DNA of 32,220 bases from positions 1-32,220 of the forward strand of contig NZ_WIXM01000036.1 of the NCBI RefSeq assembly GCF_010993965.1, given 5' to 3'. The stretch comes from Gracilibacillus sp. YIM 98692. Its GTDB lineage: Bacteria; Bacillota; Bacilli; Bacillales; Amphibacillaceae. Position 1 is the stretch's first letter. Every line of letters begins with the position of its first letter. A model generated the notes under the pieces. The model did not search any database, had not been told where the DNA came from, and saw only the letters and a list, made by a program, of their open reading frames with translations. Shown here piece after piece: positions 8,305 to 16,797 of the stretch. The translations under genes and the position numbers were made by a program.

Positions 8305-9339
8305 TTAGAATGAGTCAAGATCCCCATTCGTTATGTACCATTTTTCTATATCCTTTGTATAAATAGGATCTGCTGTGGTTTCTTTGGCTACCATTGGCAT
8401 TGGGGAGTCTTTATGTATGAAGCCGTATTTTTTTAACCTGTGATAAGTCGGCATATGGGATAATGCCCAGGCTTGTATCACTGTTGCCTTTTTCATTCGA
8501 GTGACTGCCGTTTCTATTAAGGCTTGGATCACCTTGTCATTATCCCAATCTGCAACATCCATATCGATCAACATTCCATTACAAAATCCATTCGCATCAG
8601 GCTCTGTTATGCGATACACCATATAGCCTTTCACTTCATCATTATCTATGTAAGCAAGCATTTGATAATTGCGCTCAGGATGATCAAAATAACGCCAATT
8701 CAAGTAATCCTTGTGACGATTGAGTTTCACTTCAAAATGAGCTTTTCCATTCTCCTGTAACGCATCAAATCTTTCGTCACATCTGGTGATTTCTTGAATC
8801 CCATCATGATGTTGTTTAAAAGGGCGTAACCGAAATGCTGCGATAGGTTGATCTAATAGTTTGAACCATTTTAAAAAAGAGAATTTTTTCGTCATGGCTT
8901 CCACTGGCCTCAATATGTACATAAGCCTAGGTACATCAACGATATGTTGTGCATTCGTATAACGAATAAAAAGCTTTTTCGCTGTCTCAGCTGGAAAACC
9001 ATATAATAGTTCTATCCCTTCTTCCTCCGCATAAGGAAGCAGTGCTTGATTTAATTGTTTATAGATCCCCTTCCCTCTCGCATCAGGATCTACCATCGTA
9101 TCTACTCTCGTTCCTATTTTCGTTTTTTTCTTATCAATAAAGGCATCTTGCACCCATAAGCTAATATGTCCTAGGATTTGATCATTTTCTTCATATAAAA
9201 GGATAAACGGATTAGAGTCATTTGGGGTCTGTAAAAATTTCCATTTCCATTCGTCTAAAGATATCTTATGGCCAAACACTTTTTCAAATAATGCGATAAT
9301 CTGGTGTTCGTCTCCTTGTATATACGGTCGAACTGGCAT
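8305..9339 (-). CDS. GNAT-family N-acetyltransferase, two-domain
   Basis: 344 residues. The N-terminal half is a GNAT domain: MPVRPYIQGDEHQIIALF at the start, then the acetyl-CoA loop region DPDARGKGIYKQLNQALL near residues 86-103. This is the Q/RxxGxG/A pattern, seen as ARGKGI. The C-terminal half (about 190-335) looks like a second, degenerate GNAT fold (LNWRYFDHPERNYQMLAYIDNDEVKGYMVYR). Such proteins transfer acetyl groups to an amine; the acceptor cannot be told. The ATG at 9339 has AAAGGAGTG 10 bases upstream, and the gene is monocistronic with its own terminator. Confidence 0.75.
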   Translation of the reverse strand: MPVRPYIQGDEHQIIALFEKVFGHKISLDEWKWKFLQTPNDSNPFILLYEENDQILGHISLWVQDAFIDKKKTKIGTRVDTMVDPDARGKGIYKQLNQALLPYAEEEGIELLYGFPAETAKKLFIRYTNAQHIVDVPRLMYILRPVEAMTKKFSFLKWFKLLDQPIAAFRLRPFKQHHDGIQEITRCDERFDALQENGKAHFEVKLNRHKDYLNWRYFDHPERNYQMLAYIDNDEVKGYMVYRITEPDANGFCNGMLIDMDVADWDNDKVIQALIETAVTRMKKATVIQAWALSHMPTYHRLKKYGFIHKDSPMPMVAKETTADPIYTKDIEKWYITNGDLDSF

Positions 9340-9504
9340 GGCGTGTTCACTCCTTTTTCCTTCCTTATTATATCAAGTCTTTCTCTTTTCTACCAAAATA
9401 AATTGCGCTTCTGCCATTTACTTAATAAGCAAAAGGCATTGCCAACTCTTGTTCCACTCTTGCCTCCGTTACTTAAACAAGGATTGATCCTTTAAAACGA
9501 AAAA

Positions 9505-9551
9505 GTGCCAGCACCGTTCACGGACAATTGTCCGAAACGAGTGCCTGACAC
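9505..9551. repeat. Short palindromic repeat with CGGACAATTGTCCG core
   Basis: A 47-base near-palindrome. The arms GTGCCAGCAC and GTGCCTGACAC surround the perfect 14-base palindrome CGGACAATTGTCCG (9521-9534). Near-identical elements are familiar to me from intergenic DNA of Bacillaceae genomes. It lies between two leftward genes and has no U-run to mark it as a terminator. Confidence 0.55.
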
Positions 9552-9576
9552 AGATTGTGGTTGGAACAACAGAAAT

Positions 9577-9810
9577 CTATCTACCCCGTTCTTCTCTTCG
9601 TTCTTCCGTTATTCTATTCCATGTTTTCCCATACACTTGATCTTGAAGAATCTCTTGAGAGGGAGTAAGTGGATCTTCTTCCATGATGCTTTCATTCTGT
9701 CCAGGATACTGTTCAAATTCCGTATCTACCACATCATTTAATACAGCTGAACTATTCGTCTCTTCTCGAACATTTTCTACCTGCTTTTCAAATCTTCTTT
9801 TTTCGTCCAT
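9577..9810 (-). CDS. Small hydrophilic protein of unknown function
   Basis: 77 residues from the ATG at 9810, which follows GGAGG with a 5-base gap. A TTG 15 bases further up would sit before that ribosome site, so it is rejected. The protein is strongly charged (MDEKRRFEKQVENVREETN at the start, ITEERREERGR at the end). It has no hydrophobic segment and no motif I recognise. Its composition and size resemble small spore or stress proteins of bacilli, but nothing in the sequence proves that. It stands alone, with the short palindrome just downstream. Confidence 0.5.
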   Translation of the reverse strand: MDEKRRFEKQVENVREETNSSAVLNDVVDTEFEQYPGQNESIMEEDPLTPSQEILQDQVYGKTWNRITEERREERGR

Positions 9811-9840
9811 ATTTACCTCCATCAAATACGATGATATATA

Positions 9841-10328
9841 GGTTTAAATATCTTACATTTTTATCATTTGCAACACGCTTTAAAACATACTTAAGCTTCT
9901 GAAGAGAATGCGTATTACTGGAGTTCAAGTTTAGACTCCGATTTGGTTAACTATTCCTTAAACTACTGATTCATATTTAGACTATTCATTAGGATTATCC
10001 GTTTCCCCTTAAAGAAAGGGACTTAAATGCCCTGTATTAATATGTTTTCAATTAACTGTCCAAGCAATTAATAATATCACAAGGTTAAGTACCAAAATGA
10101 ATCACCACACTACCAAAAATGACACTTATAACGGTGATAAGTGCCAAAATCAAGACTGCTCTAATAAACTTGGCACTTAACCGCTGAATAAATACCAAAT
10201 CAATAAGTAATACAATGAAAATGACACTTATCGTTTTATTTAGCATACAAAAAGCATACTAAATCCATATTTCGCTTATTTTTTAGTTTTTCTCGATAGA
10301 AAGTGAACTACTTACCCTAAGTCAATCA
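9841..10328. other. Gene-free stretch with scattered short motif repeats
   Basis: About 490 bases without a supported gene. Between 10087 and 10232 the motifs ACCAAAAT, AATGACACTTAT and its partner ATAAGTGCCAAAAT recur on both strands (near 10091, 10112, 10118, 10137, 10171 and 10221). TGACACTTAT (10120-10129) and ATAAGTGCCA (10137-10146) can form a small hairpin. I see no promoter or RNA gene. Confidence 0.45.
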
Positions 10329-11456
10329 TTATGAGGAGTTTCGCATGCTCCATTGATGGCTTTCGGAAACAATCTCTTTTTTACGCCGTGCTGGGAGTTT
10401 TCCGAAAAATAGTTGTGCGAATGGGACGAATCGATGTGTCAGCCAAATAATGACAAAACATAGCACGACCGTCAGCACATAGCGTACCGTAATATCAAAG
10501 TGGAACCAGTAATTCGTTCGGACGGTAGTAAATCCCGCTACCTCTTTGAGCACTAACGGATGGATTAAATAATAGCCAAATGAATATACCGCTACATGCT
10601 TTAACTTACCAAGGTGTTTGGTACTTAAACGACTGGTTATTTTTTCAGATAACTTAAAGAAAAAATAACTTCCTAAAACAAGGTAACCCAGTTCGGTTAA
10701 TTTATAAACAGGACTGTACACTTGGATTTGGTTCAGTGTATAGCCGGCATAATGTAAATAGAACAATACACTGCCTATGCCTAATGCGATGACTCCAATG
10801 ACTGCTGTTGGTATCCATTTGCTTGCTTTTTCCTTTTCTTTTAAGTAGTGCAATCCGATCCAGCCACCTAATAGGAATAACGAAATTTTGTTAAAAAATA
10901 GGTTGTGAGCGGATAAATCAAAGGTGTTTTGTATGAAAATATAGATCAGGTGTAAGACAATTCCGATGATCCATAAATATTTTCGTACAAAATCGCAATT
11001 TTGTGTTGCCCAGACAAATAGCGGAAGCACTAAATAAATTTGGACGATAATAAAGATAAAATAAAGCTGATAGTAAGATTCACCTTGTAAAATACGAGAG
11101 ACTACCTCTGAAAATATCAGCTCTCTATCAATTTTGACATGGGCATACCACTCATAAATCAAAGCCCATATAAGATATGGAACGACAATGAACATCGCTC
11201 TTTTTTTGTAATAATCAATCAGACTCGCCTTGTTCCATTCTTTTTGAGCATAATTAAAAAAGAACACAAGACCTGTTAACAAAATAAATATACCAGCTTC
11301 GACACGGATCATTCTGCTTAGAAAATGATACTTCTGAAAGGCGCCGCTTAACACATCGAAACTTTCATTATACACACCAACCGTATGCACCAACACCACC
11401 ATTAGCATTGCTGTCAAACGTAATATATAGATGGATTCTATTCTTGTTTTTTTCAT
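10329..11456 (-). CDS. Membrane acyltransferase, acyltransferase-3 family
   Basis: 375 residues with about ten membrane segments. The start RIESIYILRLTAMLMVVLVHTVG carries the conserved His24 of the acyltransferase-3 fold, and IFILLTGLVFFFNY follows near residue 56. There is no SGNH domain, so it is the short form seen in IcaC/OafA-like proteins that modify exported glycans. The substrate is unknown. ATG at 11456 lies behind AAGGAAAA. It is divergent from another acyltransferase-3 gene at 11623. Confidence 0.8.
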   Translation of the reverse strand: MKKTRIESIYILRLTAMLMVVLVHTVGVYNESFDVLSGAFQKYHFLSRMIRVEAGIFILLTGLVFFFNYAQKEWNKASLIDYYKKRAMFIVVPYLIWALIYEWYAHVKIDRELIFSEVVSRILQGESYYQLYFIFIIVQIYLVLPLFVWATQNCDFVRKYLWIIGIVLHLIYIFIQNTFDLSAHNLFFNKISLFLLGGWIGLHYLKEKEKASKWIPTAVIGVIALGIGSVLFYLHYAGYTLNQIQVYSPVYKLTELGYLVLGSYFFFKLSEKITSRLSTKHLGKLKHVAVYSFGYYLIHPLVLKEVAGFTTVRTNYWFHFDITVRYVLTVVLCFVIIWLTHRFVPFAQLFFGKLPARRKKEIVSESHQWSMRNSS

Positions 11457-11569
11457 TGTGTGATTTTCCTTTTCTATTAAACTTTTTATTACCTATACAT
11501 TCGAATCCACCTATCTATTTTTTGAGGGAGTCTTTCATTTCGGCATTCGGGAGTTAATTGAATCAGCAA

Positions 11570-11598
11570 TTGACATATGCATGGATACATAGTAATCT
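11570..11598 (+). promoter_or_regulatory. Possible promoter of the rightward acyltransferase
   Basis: A perfect -35 TTGACA (11570-11575) is followed at 17 bp by TAATCT. At 20 bp is the better -10 match TCTAAT. The -35 is convincing, the -10 is not. Confidence 0.35.
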
Positions 11599-11622
11599 AA
11601 TGAAGTATTTTTTTTAGATTGG

Positions 11623-12666
11623 ATGTTTCATATGATAAAAGAATGGAATTATATAAGAGTTTTAGCTTGCCTCAGTATCGTTTTTCTGCATAGTAATACG
11701 TATACTCGAATTGTAGTTGGAAGACCGGATATAGGGGATATATACGACATTATTCGAATTCTGTTCTGTTACGCTACGCCTACGTTTATTTTGTTATCTG
11801 AAATTATATTAGCAAATAAATATCATCAAAAAATACCGAAGGGCTTTTTTACAAAAAGACTGAAATTTATATTGATACCTTATATCATTTTTGGGCTGAT
11901 AGATGCCATATTGACCAAGCAACAATATCCGTATATAGATCTATTGCTAAGAATCAAAAACAACTTACTGTTTGGTACATTTGAAGGCTTTTTTGTATTA
12001 GTAATTATGCAATTTTATATATTACACTTTTTAATTACACGTTTTCGAATACCAGCAGCAGTTTTTGTGCCGTTCAGTTTCCTAATCATGATCATTCACC
12101 ATAGTATCGTAAAACTAGAACCGGCATTCCTTTCTGATGTTTTAGCAAGAGAAAGAATTTTATTTTCTGCTTGGATAGGGTATTTTGCAATAGCTTATTT
12201 GATCGGTCGTTATTACAACACGATCAAAGAACAATTAAGTAAATATAAAATCAGCCTTTTTATTGGGGTGTTATTGTCTATCGCAGTGGTTGTACTATCT
12301 TTTTATTTAGGAGAAAGGACTGTAAACTCCAGAAGATTGGATTTAATCTTCCTGACAACCTTTGTTTCTCTTTTTCTGATAAGTATTCATAAGTGGATGC
12401 CTAATCTAAGCATCATTAATACAATCAGCAATTATTCATTTGGTATTTATCTGATTCATTGGCAAGTACAGCGATTTATAGCACCTATCGTAGTTCCTTA
12501 TTTTGGTTCTACATCATTGCAAGTAGGCGTATTATTTATTGTTACTCTTTCATTAACCATGACTATTATGAAACTAATCTCCTTTATTCCTTACAGCCAA
12601 TTTATTATAGGTAATGTGCAGAAAAGGAAATATCAACAAGTTTCCAATGAGAAAAAGGCAGCTTAA
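11623..12666 (+). CDS. Membrane acyltransferase, acyltransferase-3 family
   Basis: 347 residues with about ten membrane segments. EWNYIRVLACLSIVFLHSNT near the N-terminus carries the conserved His of the family, and PTFILLSEIILANKY matches the second conserved segment. No SGNH domain. Probable role: O-acylation of a surface glycan; acceptor unknown. The start is uncertain: ATG 11623 and ATG 11632 are both in frame and neither has a strong ribosome site. Its stop touches the end of the pseudogene on the other strand; they share the terminator at 12671-12704. Divergently placed relative to the acyltransferase at 10329-11456. Confidence 0.78.
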   Translation: MFHMIKEWNYIRVLACLSIVFLHSNTYTRIVVGRPDIGDIYDIIRILFCYATPTFILLSEIILANKYHQKIPKGFFTKRLKFILIPYIIFGLIDAILTKQQYPYIDLLLRIKNNLLFGTFEGFFVLVIMQFYILHFLITRFRIPAAVFVPFSFLIMIIHHSIVKLEPAFLSDVLARERILFSAWIGYFAIAYLIGRYYNTIKEQLSKYKISLFIGVLLSIAVVVLSFYLGERTVNSRRLDLIFLTTFVSLFLISIHKWMPNLSIINTISNYSFGIYLIHWQVQRFIAPIVVPYFGSTSLQVGVLFIVTLSLTMTIMKLISFIPYSQFIIGNVQKRKYQQVSNEKKAA

Positions 12667-13065
12667 CTAAAAAGACACAAAGATGTTATCATCTTTGTGT
12701 CTTTTTCTTATGATTCTACTTCTGTTAAATATCGATAAAGAAATAAAGCAAAATGTTCCCGCTTGTATACTAATAGCTTCCAACCGATCTTCATCCACTT
12801 CCAAGTCAATATTATCAGGCGTCACCTGCATGACTCCAATAACGCCATCATCCGATATATTAGGCTCCCCGTCTTCATTAAAATGCTCATAATCGGTTTC
12901 GATAAACGCAATCGCTTTTAAAATTTCAGGAGGTACCTCTTCCTCTATTGCAACACTCGTAATCTTTTCTTTTATTTCAGCTACTGATAGATTACTTGCT
13001 TCTGCATATGTAACAGGTGATAGCAAGAAAAATATTAGTGCTGAAAATAATAATTGCCACTTCAT
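12667..13065 (-). pseudogene. Internally deleted copy of the SLH lytic transglycosylase gene
   Basis: The first 94 codons match the intact gene at 30173-31588 almost residue for residue (signal peptide, SNLSVAEIKEKITS, IETDYEHFNEDGEPN, IGVMQVTPDN). After EVDEDRLE the match stops. It resumes about 15 bases later with the last 50 or so bases of the intact gene, but in another frame, giving a nonsense tail AGTFCFISLSIF.... About 1.07 kb corresponding to 30231-31303 is missing, including part of the lysozyme-like domain, the SH3-like region and all SLH domains. The upstream DNA also matches to about 13130, but GAAAGGAG has become GAAAAGAG, weakening the ribosome site. A short secreted peptide could still be made, but no function is expected. 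Confidence 0.85.
12671..12704. terminator. Bidirectional terminator between acyltransferase and pseudogene
   Basis: A perfect 15-bp stem AAAGACACAAAGATG / CATCTTTGTGTCTTT with loop TTAT, with T-runs on both strands. It is a copy of the terminator at 30134-30168 and came with the duplicated gene. It now also serves the rightward acyltransferase. Confidence 0.85.
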
Positions 13066-13220
13066 CTATTAACCGCTCTTTTCTATGATTATAACTCTAT
13101 TATAGTATAGATTTTTGGAAATACTAACAGATAAAGAAAGCTTGACTATCCGCCTAAGCTATGGCGCAGTGCGGCAGCCTAGTTGCACGTAAAGGATCCA
13201 CTTTAATGAAAACATATACT

Positions 13221-13251
13221 TGTGTGTACTTGGATATCCCAAATACACACA
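13221..13251 (-). terminator. Strong hairpin just after the glucuronidase gene
   Basis: TGTGTGTA / TACACACA arms, a C-A mismatch, then TTGG / CCAA and a 5-base loop. It starts 8 bases after the stop of the leftward glucuronidase. There is no U-run on either side, so it may be an RNA 3' stabiliser and not a true terminator. Confidence 0.45.
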
Positions 13252-13258
13252 CATACCT

Positions 13259-15052
13259 TTAATTCTTGTAACCGAAGTCCGGAATATTTGTCCAACGTTT
13301 TTTCAAATCAAACGCTACCCCTTTTGGTTTGCGTTCGCGTGTAAAGATACCTTTTTTATTACCTTGTACACGAACGATACCTTGACTTGTTTCAAAATCT
13401 GCAAAATTCCATACCTGCTCACCAATAAAATTATCAAATTCATCAAATACTTCATGATTCGCACGATAATATTCCTTCTGATACTCCTCTGTAAACATCA
13501 CCGCATCTACGTCATGAAGTCCTGCTACAGTATCAGCCCCATATTCGGTAAACATGATTGGTTTATCTGGACAACGTTTATTCCAACCTTCTAATTCTTT
13601 GCGGAGGTAAATTTTAGCAACGTCTAAATCTCCTCCATTAAGATACCAACCATAATAACGGTTTAATGCTATTACGTCGATTAATTCTGCAACCTTGTCA
13701 TCCTCAGGTGTCGACTCGATTAATGTTACAATCGTTACAGGTCTAGTCTGGGGATCTAGTTCTTTTGTTAATTCAACTAGAGGCTTGAAATACTCATAAG
13801 CTCCATCTTCGTGAGCTGCAGGCTCATTTGCAACAGACCACATTACAACAGATGGGTGATTTTTATCCCTTGCAATTAATTCTCGGATCACATCTTGATG
13901 ATGTTCAAAAGTTTGAATCTCTTCAAAGGTTTTCCTGTTCTTACCGTCTGACATTAATGTTGCCATAAAATTCAAGTGAACACCTACTGCAGGTGTTTCA
14001 TCGATAACAACAATCCCTTCACGGTCAGCTAATCGCATAATTTCTTCCGAATATGGATAATGGGCTGTACGGAAGGAATTCGCTCCGATCCACTTAATCA
14101 AGTTAAAATCCATTACATGAGATGCTTCATTAAATCCACGTCCATGAATAGGTGTGTCTTCATGTTTACCAAAACCTTTGAAATAGAACGGCTTATTATT
14201 TATTAAGAATTTCCCGTCTTTCACCTCAACTGTGCGGACACCAAATGGTTGTTCATAAATATCTTCACCATTATTCAAATCAATGCGCAGTGTATATAAA
14301 TAAGCATTCAATGGTTCCCAAAGCTTCACATTTTCAATGGTCAGTCTACCGCTTTCACCTGATCCACTTGCAACTTCTTTCCCATCTTCATCGATAACCG
14401 TAACACTTACATTCTCAGAAGAACTTGACACATCAACCTGATAATCTATCAATCCTTGATTCCCTTCAAAATCAGTGGTGACGGTTACATCTTTTACAAA
14501 TGTTTTAGGTGTTGTATAAATTTTAACTGGGCGGTGAATACCTGTATAGTTAAAGAAATCAAAGTTAGGTGAGTTACGAACTACTTTCCCTAATCCGTCT
14601 ACTTCTTTTTCGTTATATAAACCTACCGGTAGTGTTGATTCATCTACTATATTATTTACTGCAACAGTTAAACGATTGGAACCCTTTTTAACAACGTCGT
14701 TAATCGCTATTTCAAACGGTGTAAAACCACCTTTATGTTCCGTTACTAACTGTCCATTAATAAATACCTTGGCAACATGTGTTGCAGATCCAAAACGTAA
14801 TACAACACGTTCGTCTAGCATATAATTTGGTACAGTGAAATCCCGTTCATACCATATCCATCCAACATGATTACGTAATTCTCTTGTAACAGCTAAATCA
14901 TTATAAGATGCTGGAACCGCCATTGGCATTGTATCTTCTAATGGTTTCTCATTCCATTTATCAGTTAAACCATTTCCCTGATCTATTTTGAAATTCCAAA
15001 CACCATTTAAGTCTATTAGTCCACGTGTTTCTGTAGTTATTGGGTATAACAT
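13259..15052 (-). CDS. uidA: Beta-glucuronidase, GH2
   Basis: 597 residues, the usual length, cytoplasmic (no signal peptide). The three GH2 parts are present: sugar-binding jelly roll (about 10-180), immunoglobulin-like domain (180-275) and TIM barrel (275-595). WSVANEP gives the acid/base Glu410 and FTEYGAD gives the nucleophile Glu503, close to E. coli Glu413 and Glu504. The N-x-K pair that grips the glucuronate carboxylate is present (Asn565, Lys567), which separates it from beta-galactosidases. It should hydrolyse beta-D-glucuronides to glucuronate and aglycone. The loop after PAVGVHLN is short to medium. AAGGAG lies 8 bases before ATG 15052; the in-frame GTG 9 bases upstream is rejected. 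Last gene of the permease/regulator cluster, 99 bases after the response regulator, possibly with its own operator. Confidence 0.92.
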   Translation of the reverse strand: MLYPITTETRGLIDLNGVWNFKIDQGNGLTDKWNEKPLEDTMPMAVPASYNDLAVTRELRNHVGWIWYERDFTVPNYMLDERVVLRFGSATHVAKVFINGQLVTEHKGGFTPFEIAINDVVKKGSNRLTVAVNNIVDESTLPVGLYNEKEVDGLGKVVRNSPNFDFFNYTGIHRPVKIYTTPKTFVKDVTVTTDFEGNQGLIDYQVDVSSSSENVSVTVIDEDGKEVASGSGESGRLTIENVKLWEPLNAYLYTLRIDLNNGEDIYEQPFGVRTVEVKDGKFLINNKPFYFKGFGKHEDTPIHGRGFNEASHVMDFNLIKWIGANSFRTAHYPYSEEIMRLADREGIVVIDETPAVGVHLNFMATLMSDGKNRKTFEEIQTFEHHQDVIRELIARDKNHPSVVMWSVANEPAAHEDGAYEYFKPLVELTKELDPQTRPVTIVTLIESTPEDDKVAELIDVIALNRYYGWYLNGGDLDVAKIYLRKELEGWNKRCPDKPIMFTEYGADTVAGLHDVDAVMFTEEYQKEYYRANHEVFDEFDNFIGEQVWNFADFETSQGIVRVQGNKKGIFTRERKPKGVAFDLKKRWTNIPDFGYKN

Positions 15053-15129
15053 GCCTATCACTCCTTAAATTATTTGTCGAATAAACTAAAAAAGCTAAAC
15101 ATAACTATATTCCATAGGTGACCATACCA

Positions 15130-15156
15130 ATTAATTTGTTTGGTGAACAAATTAAT
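15130..15156 (-). promoter_or_regulatory. Perfect inverted repeat before the glucuronidase gene, candidate operator
   Basis: ATTAATTTGTT, 5-base spacer, AACAAATTAAT: an 11-bp perfect inverted repeat. It overlaps the stop codon of the response-regulator gene and lies about 78 bases before the glucuronidase start. No U-run follows, so it does not look like a terminator. Just downstream on the minus strand are TTGGTA and, at 15 bp, TATAGT, a weak promoter. It may bind a dimeric repressor not encoded in this window. Confidence 0.45.
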
Positions 15157-16792
15157 CTAGTTCTATCTTATTTATAGGTTTATAGTCTTCCTTATATTTG
15201 TAACTTTTAGGTGAAATACCTGCGAATTTTTTAAATGTCTTTAAAAAATAGCTCTTGCTGTCAAAACCTAGCTCTAATGAAATTTGTTCGACTGATTTCG
15301 TACTATTATCTAACCACTCCATTGCTTTTTCCATTTTTATCCTTGTAACATATTCAATAAAAGTTTCCCCTGTTTCTTTTTTGAAGAGTCGACTAAAATA
15401 ACTCGGGTTCAAATGCAAGTGAGAAGATATATCTTTTAAAGTAATTTTTTGATCAAGGTGAGAATAAACATACTTTTTCGCTTTGACGATTTCTTCATTT
15501 TTGGAAATAGAATCTATTTTCTGAACTTGATCCATATATTGATGGAAAATATCCATTAGCAATGATTGTAACTCTTGATAATTTTCTGTCTCTTGCAACA
15601 GTCGGCTTGTCATCGAATTAAATGACTGATTTTCAAAATGCTGTAGTGCATTCAAACTAATTTTAATATCCAACGTTAACTTCATTGCCCAGTCTTTTAT
15701 CGCTTTCGGCGTATGTTGTTCCATTTTAATTTGTTGTAACTTGTCAGCCAGCCATTGGATCACTTTTTCGTTATCTCTATTCAAAATGGAAGTTTTTACC
15801 TGGTCCACTTCATCAGCGTAATGTTCAAAAATGGAGGCTTCTTGATAGTCCATCCATTCAAAATATTGAATCGTTCCGTGTAGATAATAGAAACGCTGTT
15901 CTTCATTCTTTATCAAATCTTGTATTGATGCTATAAGTCCGTCGCGTTGTTGACATCCGGGATGGATAACAGATGTCATGGATACCCCTAAATAACTTTT
16001 TAGTTTACCTTGGATTTCTTCCAACGCTGAATCGATGGTACGTTGAACGATTGATAATTTGTTTGAATTCGAAGGAAAGAGAATAAAGAATTTTTTGTGC
16101 AAATAAAATATTTGCACATCTCGTTGATACTTAGTAAGTACTTCTTCCATTACATTATTGATACTAAATTGAAGTAATGTTTCATTTTCATAATGAGTAA
16201 TCGCTTCATTAAACTGATCAATATAACAAAGAACGACGGAATAGCTTCCATGTGAAAAGTCCATATCTAATAGCTCTTCTTGCTCTTTCCACCATTCATC
16301 CTGTTTGACATAGGACTCATGGATGATCTTTTCAAGAAAGCTAGATTTTAAAGACATATTATTCGTTTTCATAAACTTCTTGATTTTGTCTTGGTAATCA
16401 ACTTCTTGTTTTGTTTGATCTAGCGTTTCCTTTAACCTACCCATCACCTGGATAATATCTTCTTCTTCCATCGATTCTTTCAATATATAATCAAACGTGT
16501 TTAATTTTAGCGCCTGCTGTGCAAAATGAAATTCATCATGGCAAGATAAAACGACATTATATGATGAGCTATTCTGCTCTTTTATTTTTGAAATTAATTC
16601 AATGCCATTCATATGTGGCATACCAATATCTGTAATCAATACATCATATGAATGCGAAATCAAAAATTCATAAGCATGTAAACTATCTTGAAAAGACGCA
16701 ATAACCTCGAACCCAGACTCCTCCCAAGGAATCATCTTTTCTAAAAATTTTGTAACAAGTTTATCATCATCTACTAATACTACTCGATACAT
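15152..16792 (-). CDS. YesN-like AraC-type response regulator
   Basis: 546 residues. The N-terminal receiver (about 1-120) has the acidic cluster VDDD at residues 8-10 and the phosphoacceptor Asp55 in VLITDIGMPHMNG. A long central linker (about 130-430) has no clear domain. The C-terminal AraC HTH pair (about 440-540) contains ITLKDISSHLHLNPSYFSRLFK and SLELGFDSKSYFLKTFKKFAGISPKSY. It should be phosphorylated by the YesM-like kinase just upstream and activate the sugar transporter promoter. The ATG at 16792 follows GGAGTGACTAGT; the kinase stop lies 5 bases before it, so the two are translationally coupled. The in-frame GTG at 16801 would overlap the kinase by 4 bases and has worse spacing. 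Confidence 0.9.
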   Translation of the reverse strand: MYRVVLVDDDKLVTKFLEKMIPWEESGFEVIASFQDSLHAYEFLISHSYDVLITDIGMPHMNGIELISKIKEQNSSSYNVVLSCHDEFHFAQQALKLNTFDYILKESMEEEDIIQVMGRLKETLDQTKQEVDYQDKIKKFMKTNNMSLKSSFLEKIIHESYVKQDEWWKEQEELLDMDFSHGSYSVVLCYIDQFNEAITHYENETLLQFSINNVMEEVLTKYQRDVQIFYLHKKFFILFPSNSNKLSIVQRTIDSALEEIQGKLKSYLGVSMTSVIHPGCQQRDGLIASIQDLIKNEEQRFYYLHGTIQYFEWMDYQEASIFEHYADEVDQVKTSILNRDNEKVIQWLADKLQQIKMEQHTPKAIKDWAMKLTLDIKISLNALQHFENQSFNSMTSRLLQETENYQELQSLLMDIFHQYMDQVQKIDSISKNEEIVKAKKYVYSHLDQKITLKDISSHLHLNPSYFSRLFKKETGETFIEYVTRIKMEKAMEWLDNSTKSVEQISLELGFDSKSYFLKTFKKFAGISPKSYKYKEDYKPINKIELD

Positions 16793-16797
16793 ACTAG

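Noticed and set aside
9505-10232. CRISPR array
   Set aside because: The repeats are short, unevenly spaced, on both strands and not separated by uniform spacers; no cas genes.
13259-15052. Beta-galactosidase assignment
   Set aside because: The length, the catalytic segments and the Asn565-x-Lys567 carboxylate-binding pair fit beta-glucuronidase.
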